Part shown: positions 34,640-48,600 of the stretch, piece after piece
Layout of the letters: every line of letters starts with the position of its first letter
Position numbering within the stretch: position 1 is the first letter of the stretch
Source of the DNA: Beroe forskalii
Lineage: Eukaryota > Ctenophora > Nuda > Beroida > Beroidae
NCBI GenBank assembly: GCA_011033025.1
Contig: WFMF01000056.1
Location: 248,001-312,000 of the forward strand
Length of the DNA stretch: 64,000 nt
Reading direction: 5' to 3'
Made by a program: the position numbers and the translations under genes
The notes under the pieces: generated by a model
Told to the model about the DNA's origin: nothing
What the model saw: only the letters and a program-made list of their open reading frames with translations
Database searches by the model: none

Positions 34640-37240
34640 CACAAAAGAAAGGTCTCTGACCGTAAAGATTTCCTTGGCTCAAATTTGATTGTATAAAGTT
34701 ACAGCGATAAGTTTTTTCGAAACTTTAAAGATAAATTCACGCATGCATTTAAAAGAAAATGACTATTTAGACGGATTAATCAGTCATAGTCCTTCAACAT
34801 TTCCCCCTGGCTTGCTCCAGAGATCCAAATTCAATAGACTTACACGAGTATCAGTCTAAGTATACTAAATTTAAAACATGTACAATCCCCCAGGTAAGCT
34901 CAAGAGAATTGGAAAAGCTGATTGTGAACGAACCTAGTTTTGGTCTATGATTTGGATCTAATCGAAGTCTAAAAAAGTGAGTTGAACCGTATAATAAATT
35001 AATCGCCCTACATCTATTCCTTTAACACCCTTTAAGTATGCCATTCAGATTCAAACACTTAATCTAGCTAGAATACAGCGGCACTTGAAAATATCTCTAA
35101 TATAAACCAAGGAAATATTTGTAGAGTTATATCAGCTTATCGCACCGACAAGCCTCCTTGAATCGCACGCCAAATACCACCCCGCAAAGCAGTGACTGCC
35201 GGAGAATAATACGGAGATAAGCCGGTGCCTCCCCCATTATAAACACGATCCTCCTGGCAACGCTGAACGCCACTCCCCTAAAATTACATGCCCCGTGAGG
35301 GGAAAACACGCGATGTTACGTCGTCAATGGGAAATGTTCGACTATGGTTGTTACGTCACTCTGAAAGGGCGGGTTTTCGTTCGCAGCTGATAATTCCTCA
35401 CGACACGGTTTGAAAATTGGCGAAGGAAAATATCATGTAATGAACAAATTGTCTTGCAATAAAAACATTCAAGGCATAAACAGATAATTAACGTCTCGCG
35501 CGTTAACTAATTATTGTACCTGGTTACCTCATTATGTCTTTAACAAATTAGCATCGGATATAAGTTGGTCGGCTGAAATGGCCCGGTGAAAGGACCAGCG
35601 TCACAGACGTTTACTAAATCCAATGGCCGGAAAAGTGTCACGTGTGTGCGGTATCCAAGCAACGCGGCATAAAAAGCATGCGTCACGTGACGCGTGAGAC
35701 TGACGTCACGTGACCAACCACGTGACGTAAAACACGTCTGATCATAAATCATGATCACAGTCAAATAGTGTTGTGTAAGGACGGTGAGCTTGTTAATAAT
35801 TTGGGAAAATATATATTGAATTTCATATCATTGTTGTCAAACCGCACCTAAATATAATCAAAAGGGCGTGCTGGATTAACCGTCGTCTAGAATAATGGCC
35901 TGATCACGGCATAAGATGCTGAAATGTTGACGTTGGAGTGCCATCGCTTTTTCTGCGACTCGTAAAATGGGTGATGGGTTGGACTTGCTCCCGGAAATCT
36001 GGAAGGCGTGTATAAAACGCCTGGGCGTCACTGTCAACGGATGCGTCATCGTTTTCAGCTGGTCGGTATCTTCTATATTAACGGAATATTCTTTCGTCCC
36101 TGTACCGATCTGTGAGTCAGCCAATCAGCGAGCAGTATCTGTGTGATACCGAGCGCTGATTGGCCAAGCCATGAAGTCTGTGGGTAAACTATAAATGCAG
36201 CGTCGCCTATCAAATGATATTTCTCGAGACTGCCGTAGTAAAGCTGTGGAAAATTTTTATTGCTGATGAAACATGAAAAAAGGAAATGGGACATTTTGTG
36301 AAAAAAAAACTAGTAAAACCGGAGAGAAATTAGAATTTTCACTCATCTTAAACAGTAAAACCCATCTAAAACCCATGTAAAAAGCAAAGCAAAAGCAATC
36401 AGTGACCGTATTTATAATGCTGGATTATTAATCGCTTTTTCATGAACAAAAAGATATTTTTCGCCTGAAATTCGATGACAAAAGAGGTATTGTCCAGAAA
36501 AAGGGAAATATATTATCTCCTAATTAGAATAAATCAAAACACAATGAGGGCTATTAATGTTCCTTGGCCTCGCGGTGAATCTCTTCGTTTCATAAAGTCA
36601 TTCTTTATATTAATCAGACCTTCTTACTTCACGAATAGAAATGAATAAACCAGACTACCCGGCATGGCACAATGCGCTATGAATTAATGTCGACAGGAAT
36701 ACAACACAGTATATGCCATAAAATGGTTAGTTCTATTCCTTTCAGTAGCGCCTCGTGTTTTGCTGTGAAGTCTGACTCATTCTCTTTTTAATCAACTTCA
36801 TGAGACACGTCACTTAATGCACAGTAAGAATACAGCTGTCTTAGAGCAGACGGTACCCATGGAGGAGAGTGGTTTATTGTTTTTGTGAGAACAAGCAGGA
36901 CACCAGTGTCGGCAGGGATGATTAAAAAACGTGATACAGCGTGGATTTTATGGTTTTAATGAAGTCGAGGAGACGAAACATAGCCTATGGATCCCACTCC
37001 CAGTGGAACTCTCTGTGGAATTGGGATCAAGACTCCCTGGAAAGGGGATGTGATGGTCAGTTTGATATTGCACGACAGAAAAGCCCTGAATATAAAAAAG
37101 AAAAAAAAAGATGCTGTTACGGAAAAATAGAGACTATACTTCAGAGAATGGATACAATACTTTAGGGAATAGAGACTATACTTTATTGAGAATAGAGACT
37201 ATACTATGACAGTCTTTATCAAAGTTGCAAATCCAGGGAC
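34640..37240. other. No gene seen; some promoter-like motifs
   Basis: The only structure noted is the CACGTG/TGACGTCA cluster at 35638-35745 and a CCAATCAGCG / CGCTGATTGG inverted pair at 36120-36165. The open frames (for example 35876-36124, 36941-37165) match nothing I recognise. Confidence 0.4.
35638..35745. promoter_or_regulatory. Cluster of CACGTG and CRE-like motifs
   Basis: Several GTCACGTG/CACGTGAC sites and one TGACGTCA within about 110 bp. About 1.0 kb upstream of the signal exon of gene D on its strand. Regulatory role inferred. Confidence 0.35.
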
Positions 37241-37319
37241 TCATGTTGAAAGGTGAGATGTGGAATTATAGTAATCTGCGATGGTAATTGTATTGTCACT
37301 ACTCACTCGAACAACACTG

Positions 37320-37790
37320 CCGATCACGCCCGCACGCCCGCACACACGCACAAACACTCGCACAAACATTCGCACAGACACTCGGACAAACACTCACATA
37401 AACACTCACACAAACACTCACACAGACATTCGCACAGACATTCGCACAAACACTCACACAGACATTCACAAAGACACTCGGACAAACACTCACACAGACA
37501 TTCACACAGACATTCGCACAGTCATTCGAGCAAACACTCGCACGAACACTCACACAGACATTCACACAGACACTCGCACAGACACTCACACGGACTGAGA
37601 CACTCACACAAACACTCACACAGTTATTCGGACAAACACTCACACAGACACTCGCACAGACACTCGCACAAACACTCACACAGACATTCACACGGAAACT
37701 CACACAGACACTCACACAAACACTCGCACAGACATTCACACGGACACTCACACAGACACTCACACAGACACTCGCACACTCCTGGGGAGA
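37320..37790 (+). repeat. CACACAGACATTCG minisatellite
   Basis: Irregular 12-mer based repeat. It gives a 219-codon His/Ser-rich frame (HSHKHSHRHS) on plus and a Cys/Val-rich frame on minus. Both are better explained by the repeat. Confidence 0.85.
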
Positions 37791-37914
37791 CATATCGGTG
37801 CCTGACTTATCTCGAGTTACTGGAGGGCTTCCGTAAAGGACGCCGTGTCACGGTAAGTGGCGTCCTCTTCAAAAGTTCGGCTCTTGGGGGGATATATGGG
37901 ACTTTGGGATGAAA

Positions 37915-39984
37915 ATCTTCCTTCGAGACATAAATTGAACGATGGTGTTTCAGTTTATGAATATGTGCCTGGTATTGGTAGGATATGTGAGTATTTCCCT
38001 TTCTCCTCCTTTTGTCCTCTCGCATATTTCTTCCCACAACAACCCAAGTCCCAAACTGAAATATTTGCTGGGGTCACAACCCCACACAGCAAAGATGAAG
38101 CACATAAAACGAAATGATGGAGACTTTTAAGCGTTTTGAACTTTTGAAGCGACGCGTTCGCAATTACAGTCACTGCATTATTGCGCAGCTCGTTACATGG
38201 TCCTTATTTCAACAATGACCTTGCGGGAAAACACGACGGTTCGAAACGTCACCAATTAAACATTCTAAACTGTTTTAATGACGTCAGGTCTAACTGCCGA
38301 TTAGTCATAAGCGGGCTTTAGCTACAGTATTCCAGGGACCCAGGACTATAAGGTGCTTAGCCTTGACGAGGAAAGGGGCTATAGATTTTGAGTGGTTAAG
38401 AACTTATTATCTCCAAATTACAAAATCCCAGAATTGGGGGCTCTTGAATGGGATAGGGTGCTGTTAAAATATATTTTCCTTCAAATATAAAACATGCGTT
38501 GCTTGAAACTGTCGAAAAGAAAATTCGTCGTTAGCCTAAGAATATTAGACTCTTATATTTTAAGAAAACTGAAATATATTGGCTGTGCTTTAAGGCTAAC
38601 AAAGCTCAAAGCTGCCCCCAAATATAACGCACAACGCATCAATCCTTCGCAAGAATTTCAAATATTCCTGTGGGAGGTGGTGGATTTTATCAATATATGA
38701 CTGCGGCTGCTGCGTGCCTGAATTTTGTCTGAAAGGGAATCTTTTGCCATTGAATTGATCATCATACAGCAAATTATATATCTTAATTCTTACGATTAAT
38801 TTATTACTTTATCAGTCATTTTGGGTTGTCCATGACTAGCTATTATAGCTTTATATTGCCTCAAAGGAACAATTACATAAAATTAACAATATTCCCTACC
38901 GATAATTTTGTAATATAATCTAACGGCCGATGATACAAAATTATCCATTAATATATACCAAGGGGCTGATGTGTCGCTGAATCATTGTGACCTTGTCAAA
39001 CTTTCAGAGCCTCCCTCTCCCGAACATGGGTAAGCTGATACCACAGACATTTGGTGTGCCCGGCCTGGTCAATATATGAGCCTTTACAAAGTGTGCACGG
39101 ATACTGAGATGTCTTCAATTGACCCCTTTGGGGCGTGATTATGGCGTCAATACCAGACAATCCCTGCAGTATTCATGTGCGGCCCGTCATAGAGTATTTT
39201 TTGCATGGATCAATGGTCAGCACGATTCGAGAGATGCGAACTATGATTATGGAGCATTCGTCCCAAGATGCCACATTATTAGTTAGGCGGTTCGAAGTGA
39301 CACAATTATCAAGTGTTAAGATTGGTTTGGTGATGAAGTTGAACTGATTATTTTTGGGTCAATTTAGGTTCTTTTTGAGAAAAAATAAATAAAAAAGATG
39401 TAATGAACGAAAATTTCAGCATGACATCACCATCATACGTTAAGATGGGTAGTATTAAAAATTGACAATCCCTGGAACTATTGTTCCATATAAATACGTT
39501 TCATATTAAATTGGAGTTAATTGGAAGTGTTAGCTCTTGAAAATAATTCGACTTCAAGGGATTGTTTAAAGTCACCCTGAGACTGAGATGAAGCAGGGTT
39601 TAAAGGGATAATACCTTCAATAGAATTAGAAAGATGTCATTTGCAGGTTTGGAAGGTGTAAAGGTTTGGAAATAGTGATTTAAGGAAATAACAACTTAAC
39701 AATTTTATCTGGGTAAGATATTTTTCTTAAAATGTCGGTCCCAAATATCTCAAATGTTAGAATTGTAAGAGAGTATAAAGAGATCGAGACAATGTTAGAA
39801 TGATGAGCTCGATATGTAATCACGATAATGTGGGCAATTGAAGGTTGACTAGGGATCCCATCCTTAATTTTATGTCACGAAATTCCTAATTTTGTGCCCA
39901 CGTTGCCCCCAAATGGCTCGAGCATTATGTATCTAATGGGAGGCGCAGGATCAGTAACCAATTTATTTGAAATCCCAATACTCA
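37915..39984. other. No gene seen
   Basis: Short open frames only; no domain or conserved splice pattern found. Confidence 0.4.
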
Positions 39985-40022
39985 ATCTTACTACTTATAA
40001 TTCTTCCTCATATATAAATATA

Positions 40023-40065
<43 letters not shown>

Positions 40066-40290
40066 ATATATATCTGTCTGTCCGGTTTATGATTTCTGTC
40101 TGTCCGGTGGCTTATATATAGCCACAGATTTTTCTGACACCACTCATTACCCAATCAAGCATGCCGATTGCCGATGATCGGAATGTTCATACCAGAGTAC
40201 CAGTGACGTTTGACACCACCTGACATATAGGCATCACATATAGGAGGCACACCCGATTAAAATATGACCTCATCACTGATAAGAACTATT
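39985..40290 (-). repeat. Inverted copy of the 2862-3150 dispersed repeat
   Basis: Near-identical over about 290 bp, except that the microsatellite part is AAATAAAT rather than TATATA. Confidence 0.7.
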
Positions 40291-40299
40291 TAACGATGA

Positions 40300-41750
40300 A
40301 AAACGCACAACTGGTCTTATCACCGAAAATTGGAAAATGCCTTAAGAAGGAACAATTATCTGTTGATTAAAAATTATATTTGGAACTGGAAGCAGAAAAT
40401 TAAATGGAAGTGTGCCCCTGTTCTTCTATATAAACGAAAAATATTTCCTTGCTCTAAACCTTCCGCTTATTTCGTTGCGCGGCGTGCAGCAGAAGAGCAA
40501 TAGAAGAGAAGAAGGAGAAAAGACGACCGTGTCACAGCGTGCGATGACTAAATCCGAGCATGGAGGTCACTTTCATCCTAAATCCGGGTTCTGCTCCGTT
40601 TACCACGGACATCTGGGAGCCTCGGACAATATATATAAATATATATCAAGGGAGGGAGGAGCCGGGGGGAGTTTAGTGAGGTTTTCGTTCTGAATATGCC
40701 GAACAATAGTTTCCCCATTAACGTAAAGAATTAGAGGAGCTCAGGCTGACGGACAGGGAGTCCGGCAGGGTCAATTAACAAAGACAGCACTGCACTCGAA
40801 ACTCCTTGCCAAGTGCAGGGGAATGCGAGGGTGGGGAGGAGGAAGTGACGTCATGGCGAGGCTTTATGCTAGGAAATCTGGTGACGAAACGGCCGTATAA
40901 ACATGGCTTGATCACAGCAGTAGTAGCTGCAGGAAGCTCTTTTCAGTGCGTTTACATAATGGCGAATGTCAAGAAAATTCTAAACTGCATTCCAACTAAA
41001 TTAAGGGCAGTAAACGGCAGATATATGAAGATAAATTATTCTCATAGCCAGGGAATTATAGAGCTCGCGTGGATTACGGAGGATCTCTAAATGGTCGATG
41101 TTTTTGTTCTTCCGTGGTCGTCTAGCATCATGTAGTTTTACATAGCGGGGTGGGGTCAGTCAAAGCCATATCGTACTCGTACAGATTAGAGATATAATAA
41201 TAAGGCTTGGTTTTAGGATATTCGCTCTGTGTCTTCTCGGAAATGTCATGGTTTGTTGACATGGTTAAGAGGAAGTTAGGCGGCATTGAATGAACAATTC
41301 ACCATTATCAACATTTCAGCATTGACAATGCTGCTACTAATATTCAGCCATGTGGGGAGACAAGCCGACTCTTCTCAGCATGGAGCTCTATTGTAGACAA
41401 GCTTGACAAAAATATAGAAATGTAGATATTCTATAGACAAGCTTGACAGAAATATAGAGATTCTCTTCTAGACACACCCTAGACGCAACAAAGGGTCAAA
41501 AGACCAATATTAACCCCTGAAAATGTTCACTTTGACGTCACTCATGTTGATTGACCTATATAATGTGGCCCACCCACGGATTGCAGAACAAGAACAATAA
41601 TGATCTGCCTCGGTGGGTTCCTGCAGTTCGATGGTTTAATTGAATGAATGAGAAAGTAAAAACAGCATCATCAGAGATAAAAAGCTCATTAGTTTTCTAA
41701 AAATAGTTCATCGGACGAAACAGTAACTAAAAAAGAAGCTATTACCATGA
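40300..41750. other. No gene seen
   Basis: Frames of 93-94 codons (40412-40693, 40806-41090) show no family resemblance. Confidence 0.4.
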
Positions 41751-41754
41751 CCAC

Positions 41755-42150
41755 AACCTACTTTAAATGCTTGACCAAATACCAGGTACCAGTAGGTACA
41801 AAGTACCATGGTAAGATGTACCACGTACCATGGCCACAACCTACTTTAAATGCCTCAAAAAACCCTGGGTACCAGGTACCATGGTAACAGGTACCAGTTA
41901 CCATGGTAACAGGTGCCTGGTTACAGGTACCTGGTACCAGGTACTATGGTAGTTATTTCCATGACCACACCCTATTTTAAATTTAAGTGTCTGAACACAA
42001 CCAGGCACCGGCTGTTTCCATGGCAACAGGTACCAATGGTAACAGTAGCTATTATAATGACCACAAACTGCTTTAAATGCCTGAACAAAACAAGGTACCA
42101 TGGTAAAAGGTACCATGGTACCAGTAGCTATTACCATGACATTGACCGCA
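41755..42150. repeat. Palindrome-rich repeat with GGTACC/CCATGG and X-box-like motifs
   Basis: It consists of imperfect units of roughly 90 bp sharing 'ACCACAACCTACTTTAAATG'-like spacers and blocks of GGTACC and CCATGG palindromes. Three segments match or nearly match the RFX X-box: GTTACCATGGTAAC at 41897-41910 (perfect palindrome), GTTTCCATGGCAAC at 42014-42027 and GGTACCATGGTAAC at 41875-41888. It lies about 3.4 kb past the DNAI7 3' end. It could be just a satellite. Confidence 0.6.
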
Positions 42151-42159
42151 ACCTACTTA

Positions 42160-43430
42160 AACTTCGAATCCCTGAAAGTGAACAAAACATTGAGTAATTT
42201 TTGATTCATACCGAAGTTCCAGACGCATTCGACATACTTAAATTACCGCCTATTTCTGTTAAATGCTTCTATGATTGAAATAGAAATAGATATCGCTATT
42301 TTTGGGAATATAGGCGTTGATAATAGGTAACTTTACAAGAGTTCCCCTCTCAACAAGACCTATGAAAAATCATGAAGCACGGACAGTAAAAACATAAGAA
42401 CCTAGCGATCAATTTATACACATAAACTGAAAACGACGTTTCCTGCTGCAAGCACTCGCAAAACTATAAATATTGATCTTTTTGCTCCTTAACTCGCACA
42501 CAAGTTAACTTTATATATTTTCGATAAACGCTGGGCGTTGGACACATACGAATATATATACAGTGCAATAGTGCATATAAAATATATATGCAGGTTAGCA
42601 GAGTACCGGGCTGGATACTCTGCTGGACGCGGCCACGTTTACTGGGACCTATTTCCCGTCCATTTAGCCCTCTCGAAATCGCAGCTAGATCTCGGTTTGC
42701 AGTTTAAAAAGGTTCTGAAGAAGGGTTGATATTATGATTGTATCTTCTTACAATGGGTATCCAAAAAGGACAAAAGATTTTATCCTCTGTAAACGCTCAA
42801 GGGTAAACACTCAATGGTATTTTTTTAGTTCCTGCATTAACAAATAACGGATGGAAAAAATCTGATAAAGCCTGAAAAGTTGCGAAAAAATATGAAATAA
42901 ATGAAATTAAAGCGTCGAAATTAAAAGAGACGAAAAATCAGACAGATGAAATGAATTCAAACTACACAGTGTCAGTTCGAAACAGTTCGTTATGAATGAG
43001 GCTCTGGTTCTAGAGGTCTGGCACAAAATCTGTGAGTTTTATTTTACCCATACTTGACGGATTTGGCCCAAAGAGTCCATTTTAGCCCAAAAAATGGGAC
43101 TTTAGTGACTAGGACTTGTTGGTAACGTCTCACGTATTATTCTTGTACAGTGGGTTTAGACCTGTTAGCCTTCAAGCCCAAATGAAAGCCTTCCACCAAG
43201 TTACGCGTGCAAGGATAGTCATGGTCAATCAGTACCATCGAATGATGATTCCAGTGCTCAATGCTGCCATCGGCCTCGGTCTATGCTAAACCAAGCCAAG
43301 ATACTTGATAGGCATTCTTTCATGACGAGCTTTCTCTCTTATCTCACTGAGATATACCTTGCAAGTAGACTTAGAGATGCTTATCTCAGATATCCCAAGC
43401 AGAATGGGTGCGACATTGGACATAACCGTA
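42160..43430. other. No gene seen
   Basis: AT-rich; nothing supported. Confidence 0.4.
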
Positions 43431-43431
43431 C

Positions 43432-43860
43432 CTAACTGTGCACAACATAGATCAGTTTCGGACCAAAAGTGCTGCACGCAAATTATGACCATTTCACTCA
43501 TAAAACCATTTGTAAATGCCCATCGATACCAAAATTTTCATTGATATAATGATATTGATATATGGCATAGGACACTGGACAGTGTCTTTGACAATTTGAA
43601 GCATTTTCATTTCAAATGACGAAGATATCGCGAAATTCAAATAAAGTCAGTTTCGGACCGAAACTGGCAGTTCGACTTTGAGTTTCGGTCCGCTATATCT
43701 TCGTCATTTTTTGGATGACGCTGTCTTATGTCATAAACTGTATTCATGCAAATTTTGGTATCAATTAAACAGTCACAAATGGTTTTATGAGTGAAATGGA
43801 CAAAATTTGCGCGCAGCACTTTCGGTCCAAAACTGAATCATGTTGTGCACAGTGAGTTCC
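43432..43860. mobile_element. Foldback element, TGTGCACAACAT ends
   Basis: Inverted ends ACTGTGCACAACATAG / CATGTTGTGCACAGT, then TTTCGGACCAAAAGTGCTG and its complement; inner pair around TTTCGGTCCG near 43655-43690. Non-autonomous. Confidence 0.75.
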
Positions 43861-43864
43861 TCTC

Positions 43865-45550
43865 AAGTCTCACATGACGCGCGGCTCATCGCTATAGCTT
43901 GCCAGACGTTGCCGCCTGATCCCTTTCCATCCATAGTTGCCTGGCCCAATCGGGCAAACTTTAAATGTCCGCCTATTTTGATACTGATAGTTGGCTAGAA
44001 ATTTCAAAGTCAATTTCGTATCTTAAATGGAAAATAGAAACTATTGGGATTGACAAATCTCAAATAATTGCAATTTATTTACAGAAAAAGTGTATACACG
44101 CGTCTAGATATTCAAATCAATCCACAAAACATGATATTTTTTCAAATGCCCAAAGTTTAAGTAGGATGAAACTGAAATTACCGAATAGAAGTCATTATTT
44201 TTGTTTTTATCCACTATTAAATACAATCAAATCGAAGACATGGCCTCGAAACACCCTCTTTCATTTAAATAGGGTGTACGCATAAAATTGACAGTTTCAG
44301 ATTGCGCTGCAATTCAAAAATCCATGATCAGATTGAGAAATCTGAAGCTGTATTATTTTAAATCAAACTGTACTCCTTGAAACACTAAACTGCTCTGATA
44401 AAATATTATCGAAAAAAGAAACAAATAGATACACAAAAATACTGAAAACAAACGCATAATGTCTATACCAACGACTAGGTTTATGTTAGAAATGAGCAAT
44501 TGTGCCCTTCCAATCAATTATGGAAAGTATTTAAGTTCTTTCAGCATATATATCCCTTATAGCGTATGTGAGTGCAAGTTTTACTACAGATCAGTATCAT
44601 GAAGTGTAAGACGGAAGTTGACTTAATTCGTTTTTTAGAGACGAGGGCAAAAATGCAAAAAATAGAATTCCTAAGATTTAAAAAAGCTTAAAATTTTACA
44701 TATTATCATTATGAAATATTTAAGGAAATATTCGGTAGCGTCTATTTGAAATTGAAAAACTAACGGTATACGGATATACCGGATACCCCCTCCCTAGAAA
44801 CACATGAACACCTCGTGAAATAGCCGACTCATGACAGCGTAGTATATATATGTTTATGTTTCTGACCGTTAAAGGTCGCTCAGGAGAGATCTAGGCGGGT
44901 TTGAGTGACGTCATCATTAGGGTTTAGAGTGGGGCGCTGATGATGTGACACCGCCTACCTCGCTCATGCTCGGCCGTTAGAAGACCCAGTGATATTCGTT
45001 TGAAACAATTAAAAATATGTAACTCCTTAACATGCTGCAAGTCGATGATGATCGCTACAAATTTTCAACTGATAATGACTTAATTACTGATAATGACTTA
45101 ATTGCAGCTCAGATATAACTGCGTATAAACGTTCACGTGTATTTTATCATATAGTTTATCCTTAGCTGGGTGGGATCAGAAGTAAGGTGGTTGAAGGTAG
45201 TTAGAGATGAAACTATGCTGGCTTATCTATGTGACGTTATGAAGTTGTAATGACGACATAATATACATGCAGTTAACTTTAAAATATATCACCATCATTT
45301 AAAATGAATTCCCAATTGTGATAAGATTTCACGCCACAAAATTGCTTCTTTTTCTTCAGCCAGTTTAACAACATTTACTATAAATACCCATCTCCCGCTA
45401 TATGACAGTTATTACTCAATACATCAATTATACGCGAAAAATTGCCAGAGCCTGTTTCGCAGGAAGGGGAGAAAGTTTAGGCTTTGAGGCTGACGCCAGT
45501 TGGTACTGGCTCTTATCAATGCTAGGATATTTCAGCTGCCAAGTATCGTT
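43865..45550. other. No gene seen; 3' flank of DNAI7
   Basis: Includes the presumed DNAI7 3' UTR just below 45554. No clear polyadenylation signal close by. Confidence 0.4.
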
Positions 45551-45553
45551 GGC

Positions 45554-45691
45554 TCATGAGAAAGTCAGGACTTTTGTGGCAAATAGCCAAGTGGAGACGG
45601 TGTCGACGAAGCTGTAGGAAGTGTTGGAGAGGGCTTCCAGAGCTGGCTGACTGGCTTGCTCTTTCAGACAGTTGAACAGATCCGGATGGAA
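45554..45691 (-). CDS. DNAI7: DNAI7 coding exon 17 (stop codon)
   Basis: Starts phase 0 after CCCCCAG and ends at TGA (45556-45554). It encodes 45 residues beginning FHPDLFNCLKEQ and ending TKVLTFS, matching the family's C-terminal FHSxLYHxL...LLSxS pattern. No clear AATAAA was found just downstream. Confidence 0.9.
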   Translation of the reverse strand, partial: FHPDLFNCLKEQASQPALEALSNTSYSFVDTVSTWLFATKVLTFS

Positions 45692-48600
45692 CTGGGGGTG
45701 AAGGAATGGTTAAGATTGATGAGTGGTTGAGAAATTAAATTCTCTGTCAATGGAATAGATGTTCGGATAAAACTCGATTTAAACAACTAGCAACTTTGAT
45801 TAATTCCGTGATGATTGGGCTTTGATTACGTTTGATTAAAAGGGAAATGGAGGGAGTTGAAAATGACCAAAAATTGATTACGTAATATGTGAACGATCCC
45901 TTACCTGAGTGCCCTCGATCTTCTCATCTGACATCTCGTCGTCATCATCAGTACACTTGAGAGCGTAGCTCTTGCGCGGCTCACAACTGAAGTTCTTCCA
46001 TTGATCCTCCTCAACTGGTGCTTCACTGAGGTTCTCAGCTGCCCGGACTATTTGACGGTTTACACCTGTCAATTGTCAAAGGTTACCTTTGAAAGGTAAT
46101 ATGAGTTACTTATTCGTTCCAGGGTAAATGTTTAGCATCGTGGCTTCCTATTCTATGCAGATTTATGAACATTGGACAGCATATTATAATGTTTCCTGGA
46201 AAAAGCCTTTTAATCATTTAAGGACCCTTTAATTTAGCTGGTGAGAGGGTTACTTTTCTCTGTTGCAATAGATGGTATCAGAAACCGAAATTATTTAGAT
46301 TCTGATAAAACTTACCGCAATCCGCATTCCATCTACTCCAAGAGAAGGCAAAGGCTGAAGAAGAAAGGGCCATCTGCTCGTAGACGCATGTCTCTAGTTC
46401 TTCATCCTGAGAAAGCAGCACAAATTACACAAATAAAAACACAAATCTGGGGAGGAAGTTTTAATTAGATCGAGAAATTATTTTTAATATGGGTTTCAAA
46501 ATTTGCATGAGCATATCACAATTCCTTGAATTTTAAGTCAATGATCTAGGTCCACAGCATGAATTAACAACTTGAAGTAATACAGCTGGAGGAAAGTTAG
46601 ATATATTCATGATACCACATACCTTAGTTGAGATGCTGACGTACTTATCAGCATCTTCGCTTGGGAACACGTTGATGCCAGCAGCCACCAGTTTCTGTAT
46701 CAGAATGTGAGCTGGTAACCACTTGTTCCTGATCCCATCCAGTTCCATATCCTCAGGCGAGTTCATGCAACACAGGTTCTCTTTGATCGAGATCTCGAGT
46801 TCTACTGTAGCAGCGATTAGCGTGAAGAGGACACAGCCTTGACCGTAGGGTCGGATCTCCCACGATTGGAAGGGCATGTTGTTGTATGTGTCCTGAGGGA
46901 GGAATGGCGGTAATTTTCCCGAAGGAGGAAAATGTGGCGTTTTGGAGTTGGGGCCATGAATTGCTCGATATGAATTTCGTGTCTGCATGTCATTCTAGAA
47001 ATTCAATATCCACGAAATTTAAAATAGCTAATTAGAGAAACTGGAGCATATCAAATTTGGATACTGCCAAATTGGCGGCTATTTTGATTTAACAGTCAAA
47101 TCAAAATTGCCCAACATTAAAATTGTTGGGCTATTTTGATTTGACGCGCACAGTTTTCCATAGCAACGCGCGAAAGTAATTACGAAAAAGGTAAATTTGT
47201 CCCCGCGCTTTACAAAAAGTAAAGAAATTGAGTGCGACCGCCCCTCGCTGCACATTGCTAACCTGGAAAGTGCAAATTGGGCCAATGAACTGCGTTTTGA
47301 AGCTGATTTCTCCAGTCGTTTCATCGAAATTAACTTCCTCGAATCCGTCAGTTCTCCAGCACTGCTGCGAGTCCTCCCATCGAGCAAGCTGGGGTTCTTC
47401 GGTGAATACCGCCTGAAATATGGGTTTATTCAGTGTAAATATTTGAGATAATCTTAACAGAGCCATCGGCATCATAGAAAACTGCCGTATATTAAAAGCA
47501 TCAGCTATCTCATTAAACTCATTGATCTATAAACCCCACTCACGTTACTCAAAAGTTTAAACGATATAACTGATACGAGAGAATTGTAATCAGAAGCTCT
47601 CGAAAAATCTTGTGATTATCGTCGTCAGCCACTCACGTTATCTGCCACGGTAAAGCTCATGTTGAGTAAAGGCCAGGTGAGTTCCTTGGTGATTTGGGTG
47701 ATGGCAGCCTCACCCCCTTCCTCCCCTTCCTTAGCTTCCTCCTCCTCCTCCTTCTTCTCTTCTTCAGGAGTCGGGTTAGGGATGCGTTCCAACGCGTCTT
47801 CTGTGACTGGAGATGAAGGGTTTTAGATGTTAGAAATTTGAGTTTATAGGCTCATTTTGATGAGATGATCATAGAAACAGGTTGGTCGAGCCACCTTTCA
47901 GTTTCAGATGAATCACGTCTAAACTATAAACTTCTTATAAAGCAAGTGAGCGAGAAATCGCAAAGTATATTCTTAAAAAGATGATGGGGAATACTTACTG
48001 TCTTGAATGACCCAGGATCCGACTTTCTTTGCTTGAGGCGGTAACTTCAGCAAGTCTAGATACATGACACCACCAACTGTTGACATTGCACGCAAATCAA
48101 CAACGTCTTCATCCTCTGAAAGTGTGCAGTGTAAGGGTAAGATAAGTAACTTATAGCACTGGGATCTTAGGATTCGCTCCGGAGGCTATAACTGGTATTC
48201 TATCTTTCAGTTTTTATTTCGTCAGTTAAAACTAAACGCTTCTGTACACCAGTCGTCTGTATAATAATTGTATAGCAAGATACTTAAAATCGCGACAGAG
48301 TAAAATAGTGGAAATTGCTTGTAAAAACATCATTACATGATGAAAATGTTTCATGCATATGTTCGACAGTTTTGATACAATTCAGAGCAAGCTGTTTGTT
48401 TCACAGTCTTTACTCTTTGTACAACCACTAAGGTACACTGCAAGGTACACTGAAGCATTTTCCAGCGAATAGTGATAGTTGTCTGTTCAAGGATTGAAAT
48501 CTTTGGTCATATCGTGTGCAGAATATACCTCCGAGATTATCCAATAGTCCCCCGAACGCAAGTGAAAACGCGAGTAAAAAAGGCCATTGCTATTGCGATG

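Noticed and set aside
37253-37912. 219-codon His/Ser-rich frame and 164-codon Cys/Val frame on the other strand
   Set aside because: Both arise from the CACACAGACATTC minisatellite; frames are open on both strands with no non-repeat coding part.
46241-46468. 75-codon plus-strand frame
   Set aside because: Antisense to DNAI7 exon 15, which has splice sites and family motifs.
47197-47451. 84-codon plus-strand frame
   Set aside because: Antisense to DNAI7 exon 13.
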